Shown piece after piece: positions 43,521-51,864 of a stretch of 64,000 bases of DNA. The position numbers and the translations under genes are program-made. The DNA is from Sinorhizobium numidicum (lineage in GTDB: Bacteria; Pseudomonadota; Alphaproteobacteria; Rhizobiales; Rhizobiaceae), in NCBI RefSeq assembly GCF_029892045.1, contig NZ_CP120368.1, positions 3,287,501 to 3,351,500 of the forward strand, given 5' to 3'. Below the pieces are notes generated by a model that made no database searches, was not told the DNA's origin, and was given only the letters and a program-made list of their open reading frames with translations. The stretch's first letter is position 1; every line of letters starts with the position of its first letter.

Positions 43521-44975
43521 TCACAGCGTCGCCTCCTTGATCGCCGGGTAGAGCCGGCGATAGCGCTGGTAGGCGTCCTCATAGGCTGATACCAGCGACG
43601 TTTCCGGCGCAATTGTCTCCGCCGTTGCCGGTGCGAAGCAGGTTGCGACCGGATTGGCGCCGGTGGCGGCGATCAGACCGAGTCGCGCCGCGCCGAATGC
43701 CGCCCCGAAGTCACCGTCAGCCGGCAGATCGACCGGCAGATCGAGCGCGGTCGCGATCGATTTCAGCCAGTAGCGCGACCGCGAACCGCCGCCGATCGCG
43801 GTCACGCGCGTGAGCCTCGTGCCGGCGGCGCGCAGCGCCTCCAGGCTGTCGCGGATCGCAAAGGAAACGCCTTCGAGCACTGCCTGGGTCAATGCCGCGC
43901 GAGAGCTTTCGTGGCCCAGGCCGACAAAGGCGCCACGGATCGCCGCGTCGTTATGCGGCGTCCGTTCGCCAGAGAGATAGGGAAGGAACGTCACCGAGCC
44001 CGGCGAGTTGAGCGTGTCGCCGAGTTCGCCGGTCAGCTCCCCGGCACTTCTGCCGGTGACGCCTGAATGCCAGTTGAGCGCATCCGTCGCCGAAAGGATC
44101 ACGCCCATCTGATGCCAGGTGTTCGGCAGGGCGTGGCAAAAGGCGTGGACCGCACTTTCCGGATTGGGAAGGTAACGCGCGTTGGCGGCGAAAAGCACGC
44201 CGGAGGTGCCGAGCGAGACGAAGGCCTGTCCCTCGCCGACCGTGCCCATGCCGCAGGCGGAGGCCGCGTTGTCGCCGGCGCCGCCAGCGACCACGACGCC
44301 CGAGCCCATGCCCCAGCGGCTCGCGAGTTCCGGGCACAACGTGCCGGCGCTGTCCGTCCCTTCGACCAGGTCCGGCATCTGCCGTTCATCGAGCTGGGTG
44401 GCCGCAAGCAGGCTTTCCGACCATTTGCGCTTGCCCGTGTCGAGCCAGGAGGTGCCGGCGGAATCGGACATTTCCGACATGTGCTCGCCCGTCAGCCACA
44501 GACGCAGATAGTCCTTGGGCAGCAGGATCCAACGCACTTCAGCGAAGATTTCCGGTTCGTTTTCGCGCACCCAGGCGAGTTTGGGCGCGGTGAAGCCCGG
44601 AAAGACGATGTTTCCCGTCAGCGCCCGGAACTGAGGGTCACTGTCGAGCGCGGCCGCCTGGCGGAAGCTGCGGGTGTCGTTCCAAAGAATGCAGGGACGG
44701 AGTGCGGCATCATGCTTGTCGAGGAGTGTCGCGCCATGCATCTGGCCGGAAAGGCCGATCCCGCGCACGGCGGCAAGCGCGTCGGGGTGCGCTGCCTTGA
44801 GGGCATCGAGAGCCTGCTCGGTCGCCCGGATCCAATCGGCCGGGTCCTGCTCCGACCAGCCGGGATGCGGACGCGAGACATCAAGTGCGCCTGACGCGGA
44901 ACCGATGATGCGCTGCTCGTCATCGATAAGCATCGCCTTGACGCCGGACGTGCCGAGATCCAGTCCGAGATACAT
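43521..44975 (-). CDS. xylB: Xylulokinase
   Basis: FGGY-family kinase that phosphorylates D-xylulose to xylulose-5-phosphate. The 484-residue product starts with the ATPase motif YLGLDLGTSGVKAMLID; LSGQMHGATLLD and the FGGY family signature region (VTAIGGGSRSRYWLKSIATAL, near residues 395-415) are present. TAGGAGGG precedes the ATG. The LacI-type regulator gene ends 13 bases upstream, so they form an operon. Confidence 0.96.
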   Translation of the reverse strand: MYLGLDLGTSGVKAMLIDDEQRIIGSASGALDVSRPHPGWSEQDPADWIRATEQALDALKAAHPDALAAVRGIGLSGQMHGATLLDKHDAALRPCILWNDTRSFRQAAALDSDPQFRALTGNIVFPGFTAPKLAWVRENEPEIFAEVRWILLPKDYLRLWLTGEHMSEMSDSAGTSWLDTGKRKWSESLLAATQLDERQMPDLVEGTDSAGTLCPELASRWGMGSGVVVAGGAGDNAASACGMGTVGEGQAFVSLGTSGVLFAANARYLPNPESAVHAFCHALPNTWHQMGVILSATDALNWHSGVTGRSAGELTGELGDTLNSPGSVTFLPYLSGERTPHNDAAIRGAFVGLGHESSRAALTQAVLEGVSFAIRDSLEALRAAGTRLTRVTAIGGGSRSRYWLKSIATALDLPVDLPADGDFGAAFGAARLGLIAATGANPVATCFAPATAETIAPETSLVSAYEDAYQRYRRLYPAIKEATL

Positions 44976-44988
44976 GGGGCGTTCCCTC

Positions 44989-46026
44989 CTATGCCTGTTC
45001 GATCGGCAGGTTATCCTTCAGGAAAATATCGATGCGGATGCGTTCCTGCGCCTCGATCACCGGCAGCCCGTCCGCCTTCGCTTTCAGAACACGGATCGCG
45101 CTTCTGACCTCGTGGCCGGCATCCTGGTTGAGCACGGCGTCGATCGTTCCGGAAAGCAGCGCGGCGCGGCTGTGCGGCGTCAACTCGTGGGCGATGGCAC
45201 AGATCGTTCTGGCCCTGCCCGCCTTTTCAAGCGCGGCGACAAGACCGCGGTTGCCCGCGCCGAGACTGTAGATGCCGGCGAGATCCGGATGACGAGCAAG
45301 AAGCGTGTCTACCAGTTCCTCGACGAGCGCCGGGTTGTCCTGGCCCTCGATCACCGGCAGGATTTTCCGCCCGGCAAAAGCCTCGCCCATGACGGCCCTG
45401 AACCCTTCCAGCCGATCCCGGTGGTCGCGCACCAGCATGGAGCCCGCCAACACGGCGACCGGACCTTCGCGGTCGCCAAGGAACCGGCCCATCAGGGTTC
45501 CGGCGGTTCGGCCGGCGGCAATATTGTCGACGCCGGCGAAATGATCGCGCCCCGACCCGGGCAGATCGGAAACGAGGGTTACGACGGCAATGCCGTCCAT
45601 GCGCAGCTGCTTCACCGCTTCCGTCACCTCAGGCGCGTCGACGGCGACCACCGCCACGCCTGCGGGCCGGCGCTGATGCGCCTGCGAAAGCGCTGCGGCG
45701 AGCGCCTGGGCGTCGAAGGCGGGAACAGAGAGAATAGTGATATTCGTTCGCTCGGCAGCCGAACGCGCCATGGCCGAGCGCAGCTCGGCCTCCAGCCCGC
45801 GCATGAACGAGTTTTCTCCGGCAGGCAGAATGAAGACGAACGGATAGCTGCGGCCTTTGGCGAGATTGGCAGCGGCGACATCGCGCACGTAACCAAGTGT
45901 TACGATCGCACGCTCGACCCTATCGCGCGTGACCGACCTGACACCCGGACGGTTGTTCAGAACCCGGTCGACAGTCGCCAGACTGACGCCCGCCTCAGCG
46001 GCGATATCGTGAACTGTCGGTCGCAT
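44989..46026 (-). CDS. LacI family regulator, probably of xylose genes
   Basis: 345-residue LacI/GalR-type protein with the helix-turn-helix TVHDIAAEAGVSLATVDRVLNNRPGV and a sugar-binding-type ligand domain (YPFVFILPAGENSFMRGLEAEL onward). GGAGGAAA precedes the ATG. First of lacI-xylB (13-base gap), so it probably controls xylose use, as XylR does in related bacteria. A palindrome at 46060-46077 just upstream is a candidate operator. Its DNA-binding Ser-Leu-Ala-Thr-Val-Asp sequence resembles the RbsR/XylR-like subgroup. Confidence 0.92.
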   Translation of the reverse strand: MRPTVHDIAAEAGVSLATVDRVLNNRPGVRSVTRDRVERAIVTLGYVRDVAAANLAKGRSYPFVFILPAGENSFMRGLEAELRSAMARSAAERTNITILSVPAFDAQALAAALSQAHQRRPAGVAVVAVDAPEVTEAVKQLRMDGIAVVTLVSDLPGSGRDHFAGVDNIAAGRTAGTLMGRFLGDREGPVAVLAGSMLVRDHRDRLEGFRAVMGEAFAGRKILPVIEGQDNPALVEELVDTLLARHPDLAGIYSLGAGNRGLVAALEKAGRARTICAIAHELTPHSRAALLSGTIDAVLNQDAGHEVRSAIRVLKAKADGLPVIEAQERIRIDIFLKDNLPIEQA

Positions 46027-46059
46027 CTTTTCCTCCGGGTAAACCCCTTAGAGGAATTC

Positions 46060-46077
46060 TTGATGTACGTAAATCAA
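46060..46077. promoter_or_regulatory. Near-perfect 18-bp palindrome upstream of the LacI-type gene
   Basis: TTGATGTACGTAAATCAA: arms match except for one symmetric pair of positions. It is 34-51 bases upstream of the lacI-type start codon, where an autoregulatory operator would be expected. I did not find a close match before xylA. Confidence 0.5.
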
Positions 46078-46122
46078 AAACATCCGGCGGGAGCCGGCCG
46101 GACAGAATTCGAGGCAGGCGAT

Positions 46123-47265
46123 TCAGTTGAAACGCTTGCTGAAAGCCTGCGTGAAAACCGACGCGCCGTTCTCCCCTCGAGCTTCGGCAAAGACCATGTC
46201 CATGAAGCTGTCGGTTACCCGGACGACCGCGAAGCCGCCGAGGTAAGCAGCTCTCGGTTTGAAAACGTCGAATTCCCCGACCCGATAGGCCATCACTCTA
46301 TCATGCTCGTGACCGTGGAAAATCCCGACGATGTTGTATCCTTTCAGGACGTCAAGCAAGCCCGCGCGTTCGCCGCTGCTCCACCAATGCGGCTGGCCTT
46401 GTCCCTGATCGTCGAAGGTCTTTGCCTCGGAATCCCAGATTTCGATCGAGAAAGGATCCCAGCCATAATGCTGGAACAAGGCGACTGGCCGGCCATCGGC
46501 GGCATAGGAAGCGAGGTCGCGTCGCAGCCATGGCAGGCCGTTTATCGCCCCTTTGTTTTCGTCTCCGCCGAAGCGCTGGAGTTGTACCAGATGCAGACCG
46601 CCCCAGTCCCAGGAATAATTGTCCGACAGCGGATCGTAGTTCGTCACCGGCACCGGCGGTTTGTAGAACACGCTTTGGCGATGCGTAAGTTCGACATAGT
46701 CGCGCAGCTCGCGGCGGTACCAATCGACATTGGGCGGAGGACCGTCCTGGTCGAGATCGTGATTGCCAAGGCCGACGTAGACCGGAAGGTGGATATGATG
46801 CGGCCCCCGTCCCTCTTCATAGCGGCTTTGGAACTGCTGCAACTGCCGTCCTTCACGAGGTTGGCGGACCTGACCGCCGCCGTCGTCGGTGATGTCGCCG
46901 CCAAGCACGAGGCCAAGCGGGCGAGCGATCCTCGCGCCGGCGCTTTGAAGACCGCTCGGCTTCCCATCGATAGTATCGGGCCAGTGCTGCTCGGAAATCG
47001 CGTTGAGGGCAGCAACGTGACGCAGGAGGTTGGCGTCGGTCTTGCCCTCCTGCTCGCAGTTCGGGGCCAACCCCTCGGTCGAGATGAGACAGGCGTGGAT
47101 ATCGCAGGAAAAAAGGAAAGTTGCGTCCACCGGAGGCGCGGCCGCCCATGCCCGCCCGCGGCATGCCACCATGGAAAGGCCAAAGCCAGCCATACCGGCG
47201 AGGAACATGCGCCTCGACGGACGAGCGAAAACATAGTCTTTCATGCGGTGTTCCACGTCTCCCAT
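46123..47265 (-). CDS. Tat-exported calcineurin-like metallophosphoesterase
   Basis: About 380-residue metallophosphoesterase. It has a twin-arginine signal (PSRRMFLAGMAGFGLSMVAC) near residue 17, and the cleaved protein has the calcineurin-like metal motifs LFSCDIHACL (altered DxH), VLGGDITDDGGG (GDxxD), YVGLGNHDLDQDG (GNHD), and FHGHEHD (GHxH). The Tat signal contains Cys in ...MVACRGRAW, which may be a lipid anchor or simply part of the signal. ATG 47265 is preferred (GAGGCGAG upstream); ATG 47244 gives a shorter signal. It acts in the periplasm on an unknown phosphoester. Confidence 0.88.
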   Translation of the reverse strand: MGDVEHRMKDYVFARPSRRMFLAGMAGFGLSMVACRGRAWAAAPPVDATFLFSCDIHACLISTEGLAPNCEQEGKTDANLLRHVAALNAISEQHWPDTIDGKPSGLQSAGARIARPLGLVLGGDITDDGGGQVRQPREGRQLQQFQSRYEEGRGPHHIHLPVYVGLGNHDLDQDGPPPNVDWYRRELRDYVELTHRQSVFYKPPVPVTNYDPLSDNYSWDWGGLHLVQLQRFGGDENKGAINGLPWLRRDLASYAADGRPVALFQHYGWDPFSIEIWDSEAKTFDDQGQGQPHWWSSGERAGLLDVLKGYNIVGIFHGHEHDRVMAYRVGEFDVFKPRAAYLGGFAVVRVTDSFMDMVFAEARGENGASVFTQAFSKRFN

Positions 47266-47358
47266 ACACTCGCCTCGCTCACGGTTTGGGCGAAGTGCGA
47301 AGGAGACGAATTGTGCAACAAGGCTCGGAGCCCGTAAAGCACCTGCCTCTGCGGTGCG

Positions 47359-47520
47359 CGTCCTGTCCCTCGCTCCAAACCCTCTCTCCGCCTGCAGGGG
47401 AGAGGGGAAACCGGCTGCATACTCCAAGGAGCACGAAGGACAACGAGCGGCCGCAACGACTCCCTTCTCCCCGTCCCGCCTGCGGCGAAAAGGTCACAGC
47501 AGCGGCATGGGGGCGAAGCT
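47359..47520. repeat. Rhizobial intergenic palindromic repeat cluster
   Basis: Two CTCTCC..GAGAGG / CTTCTCCCC-type palindromes with CGCCTGCAGG and CCCGCCTGCGG cores in 160 bases between the phosphoesterase and EmrB genes. Related in sequence to 19218 and 40174. Confidence 0.55.
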
Positions 47521-47537
47521 CCCTATCCATCAACCCC

Positions 47538-49127
47538 TTAGTGACCGCCACCGCCTGGCCCGGCACCCTGCGGCTTCTTAATCATCAGGACACCTGCGAT
47601 CATCGCCAGAAACAGGGCCGTCAGGATCACGAACACGTCGATGAAGGACAGAATCACCGCCTGCTGCTGCACCATCGCGGTCAGTTGCTTGATCGCAACC
47701 GTCGCGCCGTCGAGACCGTAGGCGTTGAAGTTCGACGTCATGTTCTGCAGCCGCTCAAGCGCCTCCGGGTTGCCCCACTGGATGTGTTCGGCAAGCCGGG
47801 CGTAGTGGAAGTCCTGGCGCTGCGTCAGGATCGTATTGATGACCGCGAGACCGACCGCACCACCAAGATTGCGCGTGAGGTTATAAAGCCCGGACGCGTT
47901 GCGGATGCGCGCCGGCGGCAGCGTGCCGAGCGCGATGTTGTTGATGGGCACCATGCAGAGCATCAGCGAGCAACCGCGCAGGATCTGCGGAACGAGCAGT
48001 TCCCAGAAATCCCAGTCGGCGGTCAACTGGCTCATCGACCAGGTGCCTGCCGCAAAGCCGGCAAAGCCGATGGTCATCATCACCCGCGGGTCGAGCCGGC
48101 CGGCCAGAAAGCCGGCGACCGGGGCAGTGAGGAACATCGCCAGGCCGGAGACGAACATCGTCTCGCCGATCATCAGCGAATCATAGCCGCGGATGCGCCC
48201 GAGATAGAGCGGGTAGAGATAGGTGAGACCATAAAGGCCGATGCCCATAACGAAGGAAAACAGCGAGCCGAAGGTGAAGTTGCGGTCGGCAAAGGCTCTG
48301 AGGTCGACCACCGGAAACTCGACCTTGAAGGCCCGATAGAAGAACACGGCGGCGGCGATTGCGGTCGCGACTGCACCCATGACGATGTGATCGTCATTGA
48401 ACCAGTCGTTCGCGTTTCCCTCTTCCAGCACGTATTCGAGCGAGCCGAGAAAGACCGCCATGGAGAGAAGGCCCCACCAATCGAACTTCTTCATCAGTCC
48501 CAATTCCGGCTTGTCGAAGTCGATGAAGGTCCACGTGACCGTCGCGACGATGATGCCCGGAATGACGTTGACGAGAAACAGCCAGTGCCAGGAAAAGGCA
48601 TGGCTCAGGTAGCCGCCGACTGTCGGGCCGATGGTCGGCGCGAGCGTCGCGATCAGCCCGATAATCGGCGAGACGATATTGCGCTTCGATGGCGGGAAAA
48701 TCGTGAAGGCGGCCGCGAAGACCGACGGGATCATCCCGCCGCCGATAAAGCCCTGGATCGCCCGATAGATGATCATCTGGTCGATGTTGGTCGCCGTTGC
48801 GGCGAGCGCGCTGGAGGCTGTGAAGCCGGCGGCGGCAACCGAGAAGAGCACGCGCGTCGAGACGATGCGGGCGAGCGTCCCCGACAGCGGGATCATGATG
48901 ACCTCGGCGATCAAGTAGGCGGTCTGCACCCAGCCGATCTCATCCGATCCGGCCGAGAGGCCGGCCTGGATTTCCGCGAGCGAAGCGGAAACGATCTGAA
49001 TGTCGAGGATCGCCATGAACATGCCGACGACCATTGCGAAGAAGGCGATCAGCCGGCGCGGGTCCATGCGTTCCTCGGCGCCGGCTGCGCTTGCCGCCAT
49101 CGAGCCCGCCGTTGTCGTTGCGGCCAT
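47538..49127 (-). CDS. emrB: EmrB-type DHA2 family multidrug efflux transporter
   Basis: Inner-membrane proton-driven drug exporter of the DHA2 (14-helix) family, about 529 residues. Many hydrophobic segments are visible (LIAFFAMVVGMFMAILDIQI, YLIAEVIMIPLSGTLARIVS, GYLSHAFSWHWLFLVNVIPG). The family motif LDIQIVSASL and the ...IPLSGTLARI... pattern are present. ATG 49127 has AAGGA 9 bases upstream; an in-frame ATG at 49136 abuts the AAGGA and is less likely. Partner of EmrA, encoded 28 bases upstream. Confidence 0.94.
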   Translation of the reverse strand: MAATTTAGSMAASAAGAEERMDPRRLIAFFAMVVGMFMAILDIQIVSASLAEIQAGLSAGSDEIGWVQTAYLIAEVIMIPLSGTLARIVSTRVLFSVAAAGFTASSALAATATNIDQMIIYRAIQGFIGGGMIPSVFAAAFTIFPPSKRNIVSPIIGLIATLAPTIGPTVGGYLSHAFSWHWLFLVNVIPGIIVATVTWTFIDFDKPELGLMKKFDWWGLLSMAVFLGSLEYVLEEGNANDWFNDDHIVMGAVATAIAAAVFFYRAFKVEFPVVDLRAFADRNFTFGSLFSFVMGIGLYGLTYLYPLYLGRIRGYDSLMIGETMFVSGLAMFLTAPVAGFLAGRLDPRVMMTIGFAGFAAGTWSMSQLTADWDFWELLVPQILRGCSLMLCMVPINNIALGTLPPARIRNASGLYNLTRNLGGAVGLAVINTILTQRQDFHYARLAEHIQWGNPEALERLQNMTSNFNAYGLDGATVAIKQLTAMVQQQAVILSFIDVFVILTALFLAMIAGVLMIKKPQGAGPGGGGH

Positions 49128-49155
49128 ATCCGCCATTCCTTGTTCAGTGCTTGGC

Positions 49156-50373
49156 TTACTTCGCCGCAGCGATCTTCGACTGTTCCGGGGCCGTGCGCGT
49201 ATCGACGTCGACGACGACGCTCAAGCCTGCCCGCAGGGTTCCCGTGGCAAGCGCCTCGGCCGGAAGCGTGATGCGGACAGGAACGCGCTGGGTGATCTTG
49301 GTGAAGTTGCCAGTCGCGTTTTCCGCCGGCAACAGCGAGAAGACCGAGCCGGAGGCCGGCGAAATCGACGCGACGGTGCCCTCGATCGGGTGCTCGTCAT
49401 AGGCATCGACATGGATCTCGACCCTGGAGCCCGGCACCAGATGCGCGATCTGGGTTTCCTTGAAATTGGCGTCCACGTAGAGCTGGTCGATCGGAACGAG
49501 GGCGGCAAGGCGCTGGCCCGCGGTGACGAGATCTCCGACCTGGACTGCGACATTGCCGATGACGCCGTCATAGGGCGCCTTGAGCACGGTGAAGCCGAGA
49601 TCGCGGTTCGCCTTGTCACGGGCGAGTTCCAGCGAGCGGATCGTGCTTTGCGCTTCCGCGCGCTGGGCTTCGAGCACGGTGATATTGGCCTTGGCGGCAG
49701 CAATATTGGCATCGGCGCCGGCGAGGTTCGCACGCGCCTGGTCGAGGGCGACGTCGGCATTGTCACGCGAGGCGACCGTTCCGACGGCCTTTGACTGGAG
49801 ATCGCTCGCGCGCTTCTGCGTCAGCTCGGCGCCGCGGACGGTCGCCTCAAGGGCTTTTTTCTGCGCTTCAGTCTGAACGAGGCTCGCCCTCGCCCCGGCG
49901 ATCTGCGCATCGAAACGGCTGAGCGCCAGCTTTTGCGTGGCAATCTGCGCCTCGGCCTCTTCCGCGGCAATACGATAGTCGCCGTTGTCGAGCGTTACGA
50001 GCGATTCGCCCGCTTTCACGTGCTGGTTGGCGACGACGTCGACCTTCGCGACATAGCCGGACACCTTCGGCGCGATGGTGGCGATGTCGGCTTCGATATA
50101 GGCGTCATCGGTGGAAACCATGAAGCGCCCATCGGTCCACCAGTCGTAGCCGTACCAGCCCGCCGCACCAAGCAGCGCCAGCCCAAGAACAGGGAGGATG
50201 GGATTGCGACGTTTCTTCGTCGGCGCCTGGACCTCGGTGGCCGGACGCTCACCGACGGAGGGTGCCTCGCCCGTAGGGCCCTTGGCCTCAGCCTTGGAAG
50301 TAGCGTCCATTACTTCGAAATCGTCGCCGACGGGGCGGACACGGGCAGCGCTGGAGGTATCGGGAGCAGACAT
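49156..50373 (-). CDS. emrA: EmrA/HlyD family membrane fusion protein
   Basis: 405-residue periplasmic adaptor of the EmrAB efflux pump. After a cytoplasmic tail there is one membrane anchor (NPILPVLGLALLGAAGWYGY, about residues 57-76), then the lipoyl/barrel parts VSTDDAYIEADIATIAPKVSGYVAKVDV and a long coiled coil (AEEAEAQIATQKLALSRFDAQIAGARASL onward), and the closing beta-barrel (DGVIGNVAVQVGDLVTAGQ; PVRITLPAEAL). It starts next to the divergent regulator gene with two palindromic operators between. S. meliloti emrA is known for this role. Confidence 0.94.
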   Translation of the reverse strand: MSAPDTSSAARVRPVGDDFEVMDATSKAEAKGPTGEAPSVGERPATEVQAPTKKRRNPILPVLGLALLGAAGWYGYDWWTDGRFMVSTDDAYIEADIATIAPKVSGYVAKVDVVANQHVKAGESLVTLDNGDYRIAAEEAEAQIATQKLALSRFDAQIAGARASLVQTEAQKKALEATVRGAELTQKRASDLQSKAVGTVASRDNADVALDQARANLAGADANIAAAKANITVLEAQRAEAQSTIRSLELARDKANRDLGFTVLKAPYDGVIGNVAVQVGDLVTAGQRLAALVPIDQLYVDANFKETQIAHLVPGSRVEIHVDAYDEHPIEGTVASISPASGSVFSLLPAENATGNFTKITQRVPVRITLPAEALATGTLRAGLSVVVDVDTRTAPEQSKIAAAK

Positions 50374-50401
50374 GAAACACCGATTTTGCTAAAATTAAAC
50401 T

Positions 50402-50415
50402 GAACCGTTCGGTTC
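50402..50415. promoter_or_regulatory. Operator 1 of emrR/emrAB (GAACCG-N2-CGGTTC)
   Basis: Perfect palindrome GAACCG-TT-CGGTTC, 29-42 bases upstream of emrA, immediately next to the -10 of the leftward promoter. Same 6-bp arms as operator 2. Confidence 0.8.
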
Positions 50416-50422
50416 GATTGGC

Positions 50423-50453
50423 TTGACATAATGGCTTTTCCACCGCATATCAA
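50423..50453. promoter_or_regulatory. Overlapping divergent promoters of emrR and emrAB
   Basis: On the minus strand TTGATA (50448-50453) and TATGTC (50425-50430) are 17 bases apart, a good emrAB promoter. On the plus strand TTGACA (50423-50428) with a weak CATATC (50446-50451) 17 bases later may serve emrR. The promoters overlap and are bracketed by the two palindromes. Confidence 0.6.
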
Positions 50454-50460
50454 GAGAAAA

Positions 50461-50478
50461 TCGAACCGGGCGGTTCGA
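50461..50478. promoter_or_regulatory. Operator 2 of emrR/emrAB (TCGAACCG-N2-CGGTTCGA)
   Basis: Perfect palindrome with 8-bp arms TCGAACCG-GG-CGGTTCGA, 61 bases (about six helical turns) from operator 1. Together they suit a TetR dimer pair that shuts both promoters. Confidence 0.8.
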
Positions 50479-50617
50479 TTACTTGATTGGAAGCAAGGAA
50501 ACTTGTGCGGCTCCTACCCGCGCCCTTGCTTTTTATTGGAATTGGCCGCGTTTATGGTGCGATCGGTTCTGCCAAAAATCATCGTGGTGCACGGAGTGGA
50601 CGCGTTCAGCAGCAGCT

Positions 50618-51298
50618 ATGACGTCAAAGAAGAATCCACAGCAGGAAAGATCTCTGCGGGCTCAGGAACAACACCCTTCAGCTAGCGGGCGGCGTGCCGC
50701 CGGTGAAGATCCGGTCAAACGCGAGCAAATCCTCGAGGGCGCCAAGCGCGTTTTCATGCGGAGCAATTTCGACGCTGCCAGCATGAACGACATCACGCGC
50801 GAAGCAGGCGTCTCGAAAGGTACCCTCTATGTTTATTTCGAGAACAAGGAGGACCTCTTCGAGGCCCTGATCGCGCGCGAGCGCAGCCGTATCGTGATGA
50901 GCGTCAAGCACGCGCTGAACGTCCACCAGCCGATCGAGGATGCGCTCCACGATTTCGGCGTGACGCTGGTGACGAGCATCACCTCCGACTACACGATCCG
51001 GGCGATGCGAACCGTACTCGGCGTGATCGACCGCATGCCGCGGCTTGCGCAGCGGTTTTTCACCGCAACGCCGGAAAACGGCTACACGGTCCTGAAGGCT
51101 TATCTCGACCAGCAGGTGGCGGCTGGCACGCTTTCGATCGACGACACGGAAATAGCCGCAAAACAGTTTATCGAACTCTCCATGGCCGGACTCTTCAAGA
51201 CCCGCCTGTTCGGCATCTGCGACACGGTCCCGCCTGAACAGATCGAAAAGAACGTCGCATCGGCCATTCGCGTCTTCATGGCCGCCTACGGCTGTTGA
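50618..51298 (+). CDS. emrR: TetR family regulator EmrR
   Basis: 226-residue TetR-type repressor. The helix-turn-helix is at about residues 35-85 (REQILEGAKRVFMRSNFDAASMNDITREAGVSKGTLYVYFENKEDLFEAL), followed by an all-helical ligand-binding domain. It is divergent from emrAB, with two matching palindromes between, so it most likely represses both and is released by plant or other toxic compounds. ATG 50618 is used; the upstream in-frame region overlaps the promoters and has no binding site. The S. meliloti name emrR is from memory. Confidence 0.93.
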   Translation: MTSKKNPQQERSLRAQEQHPSASGRRAAGEDPVKREQILEGAKRVFMRSNFDAASMNDITREAGVSKGTLYVYFENKEDLFEALIARERSRIVMSVKHALNVHQPIEDALHDFGVTLVTSITSDYTIRAMRTVLGVIDRMPRLAQRFFTATPENGYTVLKAYLDQQVAAGTLSIDDTEIAAKQFIELSMAGLFKTRLFGICDTVPPEQIEKNVASAIRVFMAAYGC

Positions 51299-51342
51299 CG
51301 CCGACGCGCTTGAGCCTTGACGTTCTCTTATGACCCGGCGTC

Positions 51343-51704
51343 CTAAGGCGGGCGGCGATTGCCGAAGGGATCGTAGAAGCTCGCGAAGGTCACGAAGCCG
51401 GGGAAGAGCTGCGCATCCTCGCAATCAACACCTCGGCGACGCAATTCCTCGACAGCGGCGTGACAATCGTCGACGTTCAGCAGGAGGGTCGTGCCGGTCG
51501 AGGGGTCCCAGTCCGGCTTCGTCAATACGGCTGAGACATTGCCGCCAGTTTCTCCGGCAGCGAACTCGATCCAGCCGGCCTCAGGCAGTAGATCGGCGGC
51601 CCCAAGCCGAGCGCTTCGCCATAAGAAACCCGGGCACGATCAAGGTCCGTTACCGGGATCGAGACCGCGTTTATTCCACGGAATAGAGCGCCGGTCGTTG
51701 CCAT
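51343..51704 (-). pseudogene. Frameshifted VOC family protein gene
   Basis: A VOC/glyoxalase-like protein split between two frames. From the ATG at 51704 one frame reads FRGINAVSIPVTDLDRARVSY to EALGLGPP, the typical N-terminus. It then continues in unrelated sequence, while the next frame resumes with LLPEAGWIEFAAGETGGNVS, then SAVLTKPDWDPSTGTTLLLN and ends ASFYDPFGNRRPP at 51343. The shift lies near 51585-51600. The C-terminus stops right after the usual DPFGN motif, so a little may also be lost there. It is divergent from an AraC-type gene, which may once have regulated it. Confidence 0.7.
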
Positions 51705-51864
51705 AGCGCCGAATGTAAATGACCAAACTCGCGAGGTCGAGCGCGACGAGGGTGTTGAGAACCGTCGACGCATACTGCGTCTTGTCTCTACAATCCAGCA
51801 ACGGCGATCAAACGCACCCGCCTGTAAATCTCTATGAGCGGGGTCGTCTACCACGGGAGTGAAG

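Noticed and set aside
44674..47337. An 887-codon open frame on the plus strand
   Set aside because: It runs antisense to xylB, the LacI gene and the phosphoesterase, whose products match known families end to end. Its Arg-rich, repeat-free translation shows no recognisable domain; long antisense frames are expected at this G+C content.
47121..49271. A 716-codon open frame on the plus strand over emrB
   Set aside because: Antisense to a clear DHA2 transporter and rich in Arg, Asp and His; a codon-bias shadow.
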